Numbered from the stretch's first letter, positions 1 to 8,372 are shown. The stretch: 64,000 bases of DNA from Streptomyces albus subsp. albus (GCF_000725885.1 NZ_JODR01000010.1:124001-188000); one strand, 5' to 3'. Made by a program: numbers and translations. The notes: generated by a model from the sequence alone, not told the origin.

Positions 1-1
1 C

Positions 2-286
2 GGCATCGCACTGATGATGGCGTCCGCGCCGATGGTGGAGACCTACGCCGATCCGCCGGCCTCCTTGCAGGTCAGCGCATTGTCGGACCAGTCGGCCGCC
101 GGTGGCATCGCATGGGCGTTCAGCGAGATCCCCTCGGTGATCGTGCTGGTGGCGCTGGTCTTCCAGTGGTACGTGAGCGAGCAGCGCACCGCCCGCCGCC
201 GGGACCGCCGGGCGGACCGGGACGGGGACCAGGAGCTGGCCGCGTACAACGCCTACCTGGCATCCCTCCGCACCCGGGAGCAGTGA
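2..286 (+). CDS. CtaG-type cytochrome c oxidase assembly protein, C-terminal part
   Basis: Only the last 94 codons are in the window; the gene begins upstream. One membrane segment (FSEIPSVIVLVALVFQWYV) is followed by a basic, charged tail. The DQSAAGGIAW stretch before the last helix and the tail are typical of the caa3_CtaG family in Streptomyces, polytopic membrane proteins thought to help build the CuB centre of cytochrome c oxidase. Identity rests on the tail alone, so a related polytopic membrane protein is possible. Confidence 0.72.
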   Translation, partial: GIALMMASAPMVETYADPPASLQVSALSDQSAAGGIAWAFSEIPSVIVLVALVFQWYVSEQRTARRRDRRADRDGDQELAAYNAYLASLRTREQ

Positions 287-488
287 GCGGCATCCCTCTG
301 GGCCGCCGGGGGGCGCATCCCGTAAAGGGGCGTGCGGGGCCGGGGACGGGGCGTGCGGAATGGCTTGCGGAGGCTTTGAGGGGCGCAGTGGCGCGCGGGG
401 CCGCGGACGGGTGACCATAGGGACCTGGCCGCGGCCCTTGTGTGTGCGCGACCCGTACGCCCGGGGCCGCCGGGAGGAGGGCAGAGCT

Positions 489-665
489 GTGAGGGCTGGA
501 CTGACGCGCGTACCGGCCTCCGCGAAGGCGATGACCGTGTGCACGGTCGTGGGCCTCGTGGTGGTCACGGCGTACACGGTGGCACTGGGCAGCAGCGGGT
601 GGCTGTGGTTCTGCTGGGTCGTGCTGTGCCTGGTCACCCTGGGGGTGTTCGCCACCCGCCGGTGA
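489..665 (+). CDS. Small membrane protein, 58 aa, unknown function
   Basis: Starts at GTG 489, which has a clear ribosome binding site (GGGAGGAGG) about 8 nt upstream; an in-frame ATG at 360 lacks one and would add Arg/Gly-rich sequence. The product is two hydrophobic helices (about residues 13-31 and 36-53) with a short hairpin (GSSGW) and a basic end, so a small inner-membrane hairpin protein. No function can be given. It is followed by a strong hairpin at 704-752 that would end its transcript. Confidence 0.62.
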   Translation: MRAGLTRVPASAKAMTVCTVVGLVVVTAYTVALGSSGWLWFCWVVLCLVTLGVFATRR

Positions 666-703
666 GGGCGCGGGGAGTCGATCGGGTACCACGGTCATGA
701 GAG

Positions 704-752
704 CGCCGGGCCCCGGTGCCGCACCCTTCGGGGAGGGCACCGGGGCCCGGCG
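704..752. terminator. Bidirectional terminator hairpin
   Basis: Perfect 17-nt arms, 704-720 (CGCCGGGCCCCGGTGCC) and 736-752, with a 15-nt loop and a short TTT after the plus-strand arm. It lies between two convergent genes (ends at 665 and 819), so it can serve both. Confidence 0.75.
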
Positions 753-818
753 TTTCGCGGGGGACCGTCTCGGCGAGGCGTACGGGCCGGTCGCCCCAAG
801 AGCCCACCGGTCAGCCGG

Positions 819-1367
819 TCAGCCGCCGGCACCGAACTCGGCGAGGAACGCCTTGTCGAACGCTTCCAGATCGTCCGGCTTGCGGCTGGTGATCAGCTTG
901 TTGTTGCCGTGGTCGCAGACCTTGACCTGCTCGTCCACCCAGGTGCCGCCCGCGTTGCGGATGTCGGTGCGCAGGCTCGGGTACGAGGTCAGCACCCGGC
1001 CCCGCACCACATCGGCCTCCACCAGCGTCCACGGCGCGTGACAGATCGCCGCCACCGGGAGGCCCGCGTCGAAGAAGCCCTTGACGAACGCGACGGCCTT
1101 CTCGTCGGTGCGCAGGAAGTCCGGGTTGGCGACCCCGCCGGGCAGCACCAGACCGTCGAACTCGGAAGGCTGCGCCTGGGAGACCAGCCGGTCGACGGGG
1201 AAGGTGTCGGCCTTGTCCAGGTGGTTGAACGCCTGCACCGTGTCCCCGTCGGTGGACAGCAGGACGGGCGTGCCACCCGCGTCCTTGACGGCGTTCCACG
1301 GGTCGGTCAGCTCGATCTGTTCGGCGCCTTCCGGCGCGACGAGAAAGGCAACACGCACGTACCTCAC
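819..1367 (-). CDS. DJ-1/PfpI family protein (type 1 glutamine amidotransferase fold)
   Basis: 182 residues, the usual length for PfpI/YhbO-type proteins. The nucleophile elbow AICHAPW places the reactive Cys at 109 with His110 beside it, and the LPGGVANPDFLR segment (about 75-86) is the family's acidic-glycine loop. Members are annotated as cysteine proteases, deglycases or stress chaperones; which of these applies cannot be told. Start is GTG 1367, preceded by GGAAAGGA. It is a stand-alone gene, convergent with the small membrane protein and sharing the hairpin at 704-752. Confidence 0.85.
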   Translation of the reverse strand: MRYVRVAFLVAPEGAEQIELTDPWNAVKDAGGTPVLLSTDGDTVQAFNHLDKADTFPVDRLVSQAQPSEFDGLVLPGGVANPDFLRTDEKAVAFVKGFFDAGLPVAAICHAPWTLVEADVVRGRVLTSYPSLRTDIRNAGGTWVDEQVKVCDHGNNKLITSRKPDDLEAFDKAFLAEFGAGG

Positions 1368-1465
1368 GTCCTTTCCGTCGTCTCGCGTGCGCCCGACGGG
1401 TAGCCGCTGTCCGCCCTTTCATGCACCGTGCGGCCCGCGCGGTGGCGCCGGCCGCACGGTGCCGC

Positions 1466-2281
1466 TCATGCCGCAGTGCCGTGCGGCCTGCGGTGGAGAC
1501 GGGCGGCCCCCGCCAGGCAGAGGGCGGCGAGGGCGATGGTGACCACCGAGCCGACGGCGACGGTGTGGGTGGCGAAGTCGCCGCGGAAGACGTCGCGTAC
1601 CGCCTCGACGGTGTAGCGGAAGGGCACGACGCGGGAGACTCCGTCGAGCCAGTCGGGGGCCAGGTCCATGGGCAGCAGCAGCCCGGAGAGCAGCATCAGC
1701 GGCAGCACCGTGGTGTTGGCGACGGCGGCGAACTCGGTGGTGCTGCGCATCCGCATGCCGAGCCCGTGGGACAGGGCGGCGAGCGCGGCGGACAGTACGG
1801 CGACGAAGGCGAGGCCCAGCACGATCCCGCCCACCGGGGCGCGCAGGCCGAGGGCGACACCGAGCAGCACGAGCAGCACCGACTGCGCCACCAGTTGCAC
1901 GACGTCGCGCAGGGTGCGGCCGAGCAGCAGGGCGAGCGGGGCCACGGGGGTGACCCGCATCCGGTCGACGACCCCCGTGTTCCGTTCCACGAGCTGCCCC
2001 ATGCCCACGTAGGACCCGCCCAGCAGGGCGAGTTGCACCAGGATGCCGGGCACCAGTGTCTGCCAGGACGAGCCCTGCCGTCCCAGGTCGAGGCCGGTCA
2101 GGAGCGGGCCGAAGAGGGCGAGGAAGAGCAGTGGCTGGAGCATGCCGAAGAACAGGCTCGTCTTCGAGCGGAGAGTGGCCCGCAGGCAGCGGCCGAAGAC
2201 GAGAGCGGTGTCGGCCCACAGCCGGCCGCCGGGGTGCGGCAGGTCAGGGGCGGGGGCGGGGTGGACGGTGCTGGTGGTCAT
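1466..2281 (-). CDS. ABC-2 type transporter permease (DrrB-like)
   Basis: 271 residues with six hydrophobic segments, the layout of DrrB/ABC-2 permeases that work with a separate ATPase to export drugs or lipids. A long extracytoplasmic loop region with QTLVPGILVQLALLGGSYVG and GVVDRMRVTPVAPLALLLGR fits the ABC-2 signature region. The ATPase gene lies just upstream on the same strand (150 nt gap), and a TetR gene is divergent, the standard arrangement for a substrate-inducible exporter. Substrate is unknown. The ribosome binding site is weak (GGAAA about 12 nt before ATG). Confidence 0.87.
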   Translation of the reverse strand: MTTSTVHPAPAPDLPHPGGRLWADTALVFGRCLRATLRSKTSLFFGMLQPLLFLALFGPLLTGLDLGRQGSSWQTLVPGILVQLALLGGSYVGMGQLVERNTGVVDRMRVTPVAPLALLLGRTLRDVVQLVAQSVLLVLLGVALGLRAPVGGIVLGLAFVAVLSAALAALSHGLGMRMRSTTEFAAVANTTVLPLMLLSGLLLPMDLAPDWLDGVSRVVPFRYTVEAVRDVFRGDFATHTVAVGSVVTIALAALCLAGAARLHRRPHGTAA

Positions 2282-2368
2282 GGCGGTGTCGTTTCCGTAG
2301 CGGTGGCCGGCGGATGCCGGTGGGGTCGGCCGGGGTCGGTGGGGTGACTGCGGGGTAGGGGTGGGCCG

Positions 2369-2437
2369 GTGCCGGACCGGCCGCGCGGTCGGACAGCGCG
2401 GGAAGGCGGGGTGCCCGGACCGGCCGTGCGGTCAGAC
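2369..2437. repeat. Two-copy direct repeat, each copy a small hairpin
   Basis: Copies at 2369-2394 and 2411-2437 share 24 of 26-27 positions; each contains GACCG and CGGTC arms around GCCG(C/T)G. The second copy covers the stop codon of the ATPase gene. The pair sits in the 150-nt gap of the exporter operon and could stabilise or partly terminate the ATPase message. Confidence 0.5.
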
Positions 2438-3238
2438 GGCCAGGGGCGCGTGGCGCGGGGCGCGGCCGGTGACGGCGAGGAACGCGTCCTGGAGGGTGGC
2501 GCCGGGCCCGTGGCCGTGGGTGCGCTTCAACTCCTCGGGGCTGCCCTCGGCGACGGTGCGGCCCCCGTCCACCACGACGATCCGGTCGGCGAGCGTGTCG
2601 GCCTCGTCCAGGTAGTGGGTGGTCAGGAAGACGGTGGTGCCGTGGTCGCGGCGGATGCGGCGGACCAGCTCCCACACGTCGGCGCGGCCGGCCGGGTCGA
2701 GACCGGTGGTGGGTTCGTCGAGGAAGAGCACCTGCGGCCGGTGGACGAGCCCGAGGGCAATCTCCAGCCGCCGCCGCTGTCCGCCGGACAGTGCGGCGAC
2801 GGGCCGGCCCATCAGATCCGTCAGCCCCAGGTCACCGGCGAGTTCGTCGGCGCGGCGACGGGCCTCGGAGGCGGGCATGCGGTGCAGCCTGGCCTGGGTG
2901 ACCAGCTCCTCCCGCACACCGCACGAGGGGTCGAGCCCGCCGGCCTGGGCGACGTAGCCGATGCGGGAGCGGACGGCGGCCGGCTGGGTCAGCAGGTCGT
3001 GACCGGCGACCCGGGCGGTGCCGCCGGTGGGGCGCAGGAGGGTGGTGAGCATCCGCAGTGTGCTGGTCTTCCCGGCGCCGTTCGGTCCGAGGAAGCCCAG
3101 GATCTCGCCACGCGGGACGGTCAGGTCGATGCCGCGTACGGCGTGCACGGGGCCGGTCCTGAGCGTGTAGGTGAGGGAGAGTCCGCGTACGTCGAGTGCG
3201 GGCTCGGGGCTGTGCGCCGGGGTGGTCGGGGTGTCCAT
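2432..3238 (-). CDS. ABC transporter ATP-binding protein (DrrA-like)
   Basis: 268 residues. Walker A is GPNGAGKTS, the signature is LSGGQRRRLE, Walker B is VLFLDEPTTGLDP and the switch His is in FLTTHYLDEAD. The tail after the nucleotide domain is short, as in DrrA drug exporters. I start at ATG 3238 (protein MDTPTT...); the in-frame ATG at 3274 would lie on top of the promoter/operator shared with the TetR gene. It energises the permease encoded next on the strand. Likely repressed by the divergent TetR. Confidence 0.92.
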   Translation of the reverse strand: MDTPTTPAHSPEPALDVRGLSLTYTLRTGPVHAVRGIDLTVPRGEILGFLGPNGAGKTSTLRMLTTLLRPTGGTARVAGHDLLTQPAAVRSRIGYVAQAGGLDPSCGVREELVTQARLHRMPASEARRRADELAGDLGLTDLMGRPVAALSGGQRRRLEIALGLVHRPQVLFLDEPTTGLDPAGRADVWELVRRIRRDHGTTVFLTTHYLDEADTLADRIVVVDGGRTVAEGSPEELKRTHGHGPGATLQDAFLAVTGRAPRHAPLAV

Positions 3239-3268
3239 GAGCCGATGGAAGCACAGTCGACTGCAAAT

Positions 3269-3304
3269 CTGCAATGCAGTTCAGTTTTACAGTCGGGTTA
3301 GACT
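3269..3304 (+). promoter_or_regulatory. tetR promoter with CTGCA-A-TGCAG operator candidate
   Basis: In the 73-nt gap between the divergent exporter ATPase and TetR genes, CTGCAATGCAG (3269-3279) is a near-perfect palindrome. TGCAGT (3275-3280), 18 nt and TAGACT (3299-3304) form a plausible housekeeping promoter whose transcript would begin at about the ATG at 3312. A repressor bound here would cover both promoters. Confidence 0.5.
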
Positions 3305-3311
3305 TCTGCCC

Positions 3312-3977
3312 ATGGGCGAGGAAGGGCTGCGGGAACGCAAGAAACGGCAGACACGGCGGCGCATCCGCGAAGTGGCCATGCGGCTGTTCGTCGAGCACGG
3401 CTTCGACAAGGTGACGATCGCCCAGGTGGCGGCCGAGGCCGAGGTCTCCGTCAACACCCTCTACAACTACTTCGAGGCCAAGGAGGACCTCGTCCTGCCG
3501 CCGGACGAGGCCTCACCGCAGCGCCTCGCCGCCATCGTCCGCGAGCGGGCATCCGGCGTCTCGCCCGCCCGCGCCGTCCTCGACCGGCTCCGGCAGGAGG
3601 TACACGGGCGGGAGCGGCAGCTCGGCCTCACGGAGGGCTTCGGGGCGGTGTTCGAGATGATGCGGTCCGCCCCCACCCTCGCCGCCCGGCTGGAGGATCT
3701 CGGGCGGGAGATGACCGAGGCCCTCGCCGCCCAGCTCGCCGAGGAGACCGGCGACGAACGCGACGACCCGGTGCTGTGCGCGGTGGCCGGCCAGATCGGC
3801 TGGTTCCACTCCATGGTCTTCGCGGAGATCGGCCGCCGGCTGGTCGCGGGCCGCGGGCCCGAGGAGATCGCCGCCGACGTCCTCCGGCTCCTCGACGCCG
3901 TGGAGGAACTGCTGGGCGAGCGCGCTTTCACCTACGCCGTACGCGGCGCACGCGAGGACGGACCGCTCCCCGGCTGA
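3312..3977 (+). CDS. TetR family transcriptional regulator
   Basis: 221 residues. The N-terminal helix-turn-helix (about residues 15-60, TIAQVAAEAEVSVNTLYNYF) is typical TetR; the rest is an all-helical ligand domain. The gene is divergent from the DrrAB-type exporter with only 73 nt between the starts, so it most likely represses that exporter and itself. There is no ribosome binding site; TAGACT ends 7 nt before the ATG, so the mRNA is probably leaderless. The inducer is unknown. Confidence 0.92.
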   Translation: MGEEGLRERKKRQTRRRIREVAMRLFVEHGFDKVTIAQVAAEAEVSVNTLYNYFEAKEDLVLPPDEASPQRLAAIVRERASGVSPARAVLDRLRQEVHGRERQLGLTEGFGAVFEMMRSAPTLAARLEDLGREMTEALAAQLAEETGDERDDPVLCAVAGQIGWFHSMVFAEIGRRLVAGRGPEEIAADVLRLLDAVEELLGERAFTYAVRGAREDGPLPG

Positions 3978-4103
3978 CCGGGCGCGGTCACCACCGCGTA
4001 CACCGGACACGGATCACCGCCCTCCCGGTGGCTCGCTCGCGCCGTTGCCGTCGGAAGAAGCGGCCCGCGGCGCCTAGCGCTCAGCCGGGAGGGGTCGGCC
4101 CGG

Positions 4104-4556
4104 TCAGCGCTGGTACCGGCCGACCAGGGTGCCGTCGGCCAGCGCCGCACGCTCCGCGGCCTCCCGTACGTCGTCGGCCGTGGCGCCCTCGGAGAGCGGC
4201 AGCGACTCGGGCAGCGCGTACAGACGGAAGAAGTACCGGTGCGCGTCGTCACCCACCGGCGGCTGCGGACCGCCCCAGCCCTCCTCCCCGAACCCGTTGG
4301 TGTGCGGCCGGCCGCCCGGGGGCGTCTGCCCGCTGTCCACGCCCGTGGACAGCGGGTCGATTCCGGTCACGAGCCAGTGCAGGAAGGTCCCCGTCGGCGC
4401 GTCGGGGTCCTCGCACAACAGCAGCAGCTCCGCCGTGTCGCCGGGTACGCCGGACCAGGCCAGTGGGGGTGAGACGTTCTCGCCCGCCTTGGCATAGCGG
4501 TCCGGAAGGAATGCGTGATCGTTGAACGCCGCGCTTCTCAGCTCGATACCAGCCAT
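4104..4556 (-). CDS. YbhB/YbcL family PEBP (Raf kinase inhibitor-like) protein
   Basis: 150 residues. The PEBP ligand pocket motifs are present: CEDPDAPTGTFLHWLVTGID (about 48-67) and the HTNGFGEEGWGGPQPP segment with the HRYFFRLYAL strand after it. Bacterial members are small cytoplasmic or exported proteins whose ligand and role are mostly unknown. The frame is open further upstream, but homology begins at MAGIELRS, so I start at ATG 4556. Convergent with the TetR gene. Confidence 0.87.
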   Translation of the reverse strand: MAGIELRSAAFNDHAFLPDRYAKAGENVSPPLAWSGVPGDTAELLLLCEDPDAPTGTFLHWLVTGIDPLSTGVDSGQTPPGGRPHTNGFGEEGWGGPQPPVGDDAHRYFFRLYALPESLPLSEGATADDVREAAERAALADGTLVGRYQR

Positions 4557-5079
4557 ACCGTCCGCAGTACCACCGCAGCCCGTGATGATGCCCGCCGGGC
4601 GCCCGGCCCACCGCAACGGCCGGTCGCACCACCGGCCGGCGCCGGTCGGCGAGCGGGGCCTCCTCCCGGCGCACGGCGGCCGGACGGGGATGACCGAGAC
4701 CGGAGGCACGGCAGCCGGGCAGGTCCATCCGGCGCACGACAGCCGGGGAAAACACCCCAGGCCCCGACGGCCCGGCGAACGACAGCCGGGCGAGACGCCC
4801 GACCACCCGACGGCCGACACGCTGTGTCCGGGTGCGTGCCCGACCACCGCGCGCCCGGAACGCGCCAAGGCGGCACGAAACGGCAGCCGATCCCGACGCG
4901 GGAGACCGAAACCAACGTGGGGAACCCGACCACCGAGGGGCCGGCCGCGCCGATGCGGGAAACCGTAAGAGCCCGAGGGCAATCCGCATACCGGCGCCGG
5001 CCGGGGCCCGCCTAGCGTGAGGCGTACGCCGCGGCGGCACACGCCGCACCGGCCCCTCGAGCACGCTGGAGACACCCGA
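4557..5079. other. Long intergenic region with degenerate repeats
   Basis: 523 nt between divergent PEBP and DedA genes without a convincing gene. ACGRCAGCCGGG recurs at 4708, 4736 and 4779, with a partial copy near 4878. TAGCGT at 5013-5018 is a possible -10 box for the DedA gene, but no good -35 is seen. Several open frames here have no ribosome binding site and no recognisable product. Confidence 0.45.
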
Positions 5080-5760
5080 ATGGACCTCATGGCCGCGCCC
5101 GTTCCCCTCGCCGCACTGCCCGACGAACCCGCCGGCGGCGCGGCGGGGTGGGCGGCCGACCTCGTGGAGACCCTGGGCGGTCCCGGAGCGGGCCTGGCCA
5201 TCGCCCTGGAGAACCTCTTCCCGCCGCTGCCCAGCGAAGTGATCCTGCCTCTGACCGGCTTCGCCGCGGGCCGGGGCTCCCTCAGTCTGGTCTCGGCGCT
5301 GCTGTGGACCACACTCGGCTCGGTGGCCGGTGCCGTCGTCCTCTACTGGATCGGCATGCTCTTCGGCCGCGACAGAATGCACGCCCTGTGGGCCCGGCTG
5401 CCCCTGGTCAAGCCCTCCGATCTGGAACGCACGGAGGTGTGGTTCGCCAAGCACGGCACCAAGGCGGTGTTCGCGGGCAGGATGGTCCCGGTCTTCCGCA
5501 GCCTCATATCGGTGCCCGCCGGTATCGAGCGCATGCCGTTGCCGGTGTTCGTGCTGCTGACCACCCTGGGCAGCGCGTTGTGGAACACCGTCCTGGTGCT
5601 GGCCGGTTACTGGCTGGGAGACCGGTGGGACACCGTGGAGACGTACGTGGGTGTGCTCAGCAAGGCCGTTCTCGTCCTGGTCGCCGCGGCCGTCGTCCTG
5701 TACGTCGTCGTGCGCGTCCGCTCCCGCGGCGGCGACGCCCGGCACCGTCGCACCCCGTGA
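5080..5760 (+). CDS. DedA family membrane protein
   Basis: 226 residues with the DedA (SNARE-associated/VTT) core: a re-entrant ENLFPPLPSEVILPL segment near 40-55, the FGRDRMHALWAR region, and the FAGRMVPVFRSLISVPAGI motif near 135-153 with its conserved Arg, followed by two C-terminal helices. DedA proteins are flippase-like carriers for undecaprenyl phosphate or phospholipids and support envelope integrity. Start is ATG 5080 (GGAG about 11 nt upstream); the open frame extends upstream without support. A second DedA gene is at 62299-63057. Confidence 0.88.
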   Translation: MDLMAAPVPLAALPDEPAGGAAGWAADLVETLGGPGAGLAIALENLFPPLPSEVILPLTGFAAGRGSLSLVSALLWTTLGSVAGAVVLYWIGMLFGRDRMHALWARLPLVKPSDLERTEVWFAKHGTKAVFAGRMVPVFRSLISVPAGIERMPLPVFVLLTTLGSALWNTVLVLAGYWLGDRWDTVETYVGVLSKAVLVLVAAAVVLYVVVRVRSRGGDARHRRTP

Positions 5761-5803
5761 GGGACCGCGAGCCCGTGCCCGTCCGGGCGCCGGAGGAACG
5801 ATC

Positions 5804-5832
5804 TTGCCGCGGGAGTGGGCCACGGCTACTCT
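5804..5832 (+). promoter_or_regulatory. Leaderless promoter of the histidine kinase gene
   Basis: TTGCCG (5804-5809), exactly 17 nt, TACTCT (5827-5832), then 8 nt to GTG 5841. The spacing places the transcription start at or next to the start codon, which explains the missing ribosome binding site and decides the start. Confidence 0.6.
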
Positions 5833-5840
5833 CTCGCCCC

Positions 5841-7106
5841 GTGGGGGAGACGGCCGACGACGGGTCCCGCGGACCGCGCACACCGGCCGGCGCGGGAGAG
5901 CTGCCCGCGCCCCGGTTCCCCGAGCCGGCCGGCGGGTCCGGTGTTCCCGCGTCCGGTGAGCCCGATGCGCCGGCGCCCCAGCCCCCGCTGCCGCGGCGTG
6001 TCGCCGGGCTGCTCCTGGGCTGCCTCACCGCTCCGGTCGGCCTGTTGTACTTCGTCCTCGTCGGCCTTCCCCTCGGTCCCCTCCTGCTGTGGCCCCGTAC
6101 CCGGCCGGCCGCCCTGCGGTGGCTCGGCCCGGGCGCTCGAGTCCTGGCCGCGGCCGAACACCGGCGCCGCGTGGTGTTCTTCGCCGACCGCTTCCCCGCC
6201 CGGCGGCTGCCCGACCACCGGCTCCTGCGCTACCTCGCGGCCCGGACGTGCACGGGCCTGGTGACCGGGTTCGTGCTGCTTCTGCTGGTGTTCGGCGCGG
6301 GACTGGCCGCGCTGCTCGCCGCCGGCCTGCTGCGGGGCAGCGTCACGTGGCCGCAGCTGCTCGGCCAGGCGCTGCTGGGCACCGTCCTGCTCTTCTTGAA
6401 CGTGCAGGGCCTGCGCTCGCTCGCCGCCCACGACGCCCGCCTGGCCCGCGCGTGTTTCGGGCCGACCGAGCAGGAGGCGCTGCGGCAGCGGATCACCCAG
6501 CTGGCCACCAGCCGGGCCGCCGTGCTGCGGGCGGTGGACGGCGAACGCCGCCGCATCGAACGCGATCTGCACGACGGGGTGCAGCAGCGTCTGGTGGCGC
6601 TGGCCATGCTGCTGGGCCGGGCCCGCCGGCACCGGGAGCCGGCACGGGCGAACGAGCTGCTGCGGCAGGCCCACCAGGAGGCGCAGGACGTGCTGCACGA
6701 GCTGCGGGAGGTGACCTGGCGGGTGTATCCGGCGGTGCTGGACGACCTGGGGCTGCGCGAGGCGCTGGCGGGGGTGTGCGAACGGTCCGGCGTGCCCGTC
6801 CGGGTCGACTACGACGTCCCCGGGCCGCTGCCCGCGACGGTCGAGACCGCCGCCTACTTCGTGGTCTCGGAGTCGGTGACCAACACGACCAAGCACGCGT
6901 CGGCGAGCACCGTGTCCGTCAGTGTCCGGCGAAGCGGCGGCACGCTCGTGGTCCGGGTACGGGACGACGGGACGGGAGGCGCGGACCCGGCGGGCGGCGG
7001 CCTGTCCGGACTGCGGGACCGGGTGGGCGCCCTCGACGGCCGCCTGCATGTCGACAGCCCCTCGGGGGGACCCACCACCATCACCGCTCAGCTGCCGTGC
7101 GCGTGA
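5841..7106 (+). CDS. Sensor histidine kinase, NarL-type two-component system
   Basis: 421 residues. A Pro-rich N-terminus (1-50) leads into a four-helix membrane sensor region (about 53-190) of the kind common in Streptomyces kinases. Dimerisation and phosphoacceptor: RRIERDLHDGVQQRL with His244. The ATPase has the N box in VSESVTNTTKHA and a G box in DDGTGGADPAGGGLSGL. It probably phosphorylates Asp52 of the response regulator whose gene overlaps its 3' end by 10 nt. The stimulus is unknown. Start chosen from the leaderless promoter; the frame is open further upstream through the DedA gene but has no other support. Confidence 0.9.
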   Translation: MGETADDGSRGPRTPAGAGELPAPRFPEPAGGSGVPASGEPDAPAPQPPLPRRVAGLLLGCLTAPVGLLYFVLVGLPLGPLLLWPRTRPAALRWLGPGARVLAAAEHRRRVVFFADRFPARRLPDHRLLRYLAARTCTGLVTGFVLLLLVFGAGLAALLAAGLLRGSVTWPQLLGQALLGTVLLFLNVQGLRSLAAHDARLARACFGPTEQEALRQRITQLATSRAAVLRAVDGERRRIERDLHDGVQQRLVALAMLLGRARRHREPARANELLRQAHQEAQDVLHELREVTWRVYPAVLDDLGLREALAGVCERSGVPVRVDYDVPGPLPATVETAAYFVVSESVTNTTKHASASTVSVSVRRSGGTLVVRVRDDGTGGADPAGGGLSGLRDRVGALDGRLHVDSPSGGPTTITAQLPCA

Positions 7107-7741
7107 TCCTGGCCGAGGACTCGACCCTGCTGCGGGAGGGGCTCGTGCGGCTGTTGGCGGAGGAGGGGCACGAGGTGACGGCGGCGGTCGGTGACGCGGC
7201 GAGCCTGCTGCACCAGGTCGCGGCCCGGCCGCCGGACATCGCCGTCGTGGACATCCGGATGCCTCCCACCCACACGGACGAGGGCCTGCGCGCCGCTCTG
7301 GAGATCCGCCGGCGTCATCCCCGGGTGGGCGTGCTGGTGCTCTCCCAGCACCTGGAACGCCACTACGCGGCACAGTTGTTGGCCCCGGGTACCGAGCGGG
7401 TCGGCTATCTGCTCAAGGACCGGGTGGCGCAGGTCGAGGAGTTCCTCGACGCCCTCGCACGCGTCCACGAGGGCGGTACGGCCCTCGACCCGGAGGTCGT
7501 ACGGCAGTTGGTGGTGCGCTCCGCGCACAGCGACCCGCTCGCCCGGCTGACCTCCCGCGAGCTCAGCGTGCTGGAAGCGCTCGCCCAGGGGCACACCAAC
7601 GCGGCCGTCGCACAGCAGCTGCACCTGTCCCTGAGCACCGTCGAGAAGAGCCTCAACGCGGTCTTCGACAAGCTCGACCTGCCGCGCGCCTCCGGCTACA
7701 ACCGCAGGATCCTCGCCGTCCTGCGCTACCTGGGGTCCTGA
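7097..7741 (+). CDS. LuxR/NarL family response regulator
   Basis: 214 residues. Receiver domain 1-120 with the acidic pair in ILAEDST, phosphoacceptor Asp52 in VVDIRMPP and the conserved Lys in GYLLKDRV. The LuxR-type HTH follows at about 150-210 (LTSRELSVLEALAQGHTNAAVA, then LSLSTVEKSLNAVFDKL). GTG 7097 overlaps the end of the kinase gene by 10 nt, so the pair is translationally coupled. The gene has no neighbouring transport target, so its regulon cannot be inferred. Confidence 0.93.
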   Translation: MRVILAEDSTLLREGLVRLLAEEGHEVTAAVGDAASLLHQVAARPPDIAVVDIRMPPTHTDEGLRAALEIRRRHPRVGVLVLSQHLERHYAAQLLAPGTERVGYLLKDRVAQVEEFLDALARVHEGGTALDPEVVRQLVVRSAHSDPLARLTSRELSVLEALAQGHTNAAVAQQLHLSLSTVEKSLNAVFDKLDLPRASGYNRRILAVLRYLGS

Positions 7742-7856
7742 CCCGGAAGGCGCGAACGGGCCACCCGGGGAGGGCCGAACGGCTGAGACGAGGATTGACG
7801 TGCGGTACACAAGGGGATGAACCAGGCGTATCGCCCCCGTGGAGAGGAGGGCACCC

Positions 7857-8057
7857 ATGATGTCGCACGCCGGAATTGGGCACGTACCGCTGTCCGCCCT
7901 CACCCTCGCGGGTTCCCCGCGTCCGACCCGGCGCCGGGACGAGGCCGACCCCGTCTCGCGCTCCCCGAGGGAAACCGAGAGCGTGTCCACGCACGAGCAG
8001 ACGCCGGGCAAGGCCGGGCCCTGGCGTGACTCCGCAGCCGTGACGCTCGCCGCCTGA
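7857..8057 (+). CDS. Small protein, 66 aa, unknown function
   Basis: A strong ribosome binding site (GGAGAGGAGGG) lies about 6 nt before ATG 7857, with a second ATG right after it. The product starts MMSHAGIGHVPLSALTLAG (mildly hydrophobic), then a charged Arg/Glu/Pro/Ser middle, and ends WRDSAAVTLAA. No domain is recognised. TTGACG near 7796-7801 could be a -35 box. The short size leaves doubt, but the ribosome binding site is one of the best in the window. Confidence 0.5.
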   Translation: MMSHAGIGHVPLSALTLAGSPRPTRRRDEADPVSRSPRETESVSTHEQTPGKAGPWRDSAAVTLAA

Positions 8058-8096
8058 CCGTCCACCTCCCGCATCCGGCCTGCGGTCGGAGGGGCC

Positions 8097-8342
8097 ATGG
8101 AGACCGTTGTCGCCGTCCTCAACGCACTGGGCGGCCTGGGTGCACTGTTGTCCGGCGCCGCCGCCCTCTGCACCGCGCTGCGTGAGCGGCGCGGACGCGA
8201 CGGCACCGCACCGCCGCGCGAACCACCGCCACGTGAACAACCGCACGAACCGTCCTCGCCCGAATCCCCGCGTGAACCGCCCCGTGCGTTACCGCGTGAA
8301 CCGTTGTCCGACGAGGAGGACCGGACCTGGGCCGGGACCTGA
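8097..8342 (+). CDS. Small protein with hydrophobic N-terminus and Pro/Arg/Glu tail, 81 aa
   Basis: ATG 8097 follows GGAGGGG by about 3-5 nt. Residues 1-27 form one hydrophobic helix (VVAVLNALGGLGALLSGAAA); the tail consists of PRE/PHE-like repeats (REPPPREQPHEP, PREPPRALPREPL) ending in DEEDRTWAGT. It resembles a membrane-tethered charged linker. It is 39 nt after the 66-aa gene and probably co-transcribed. Function unknown. Confidence 0.5.
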   Translation: METVVAVLNALGGLGALLSGAAALCTALRERRGRDGTAPPREPPPREQPHEPSSPESPREPPRALPREPLSDEEDRTWAGT

Positions 8343-8372
8343 TGGCCCATCAGGTCCCGGGCGGCGGCCCGG

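Noticed and set aside
5017..5079. Earlier start of the first DedA gene
   Set aside because: Adds a basic His/Arg-rich stretch without ribosome binding site; ATG 5080 fits the family start.
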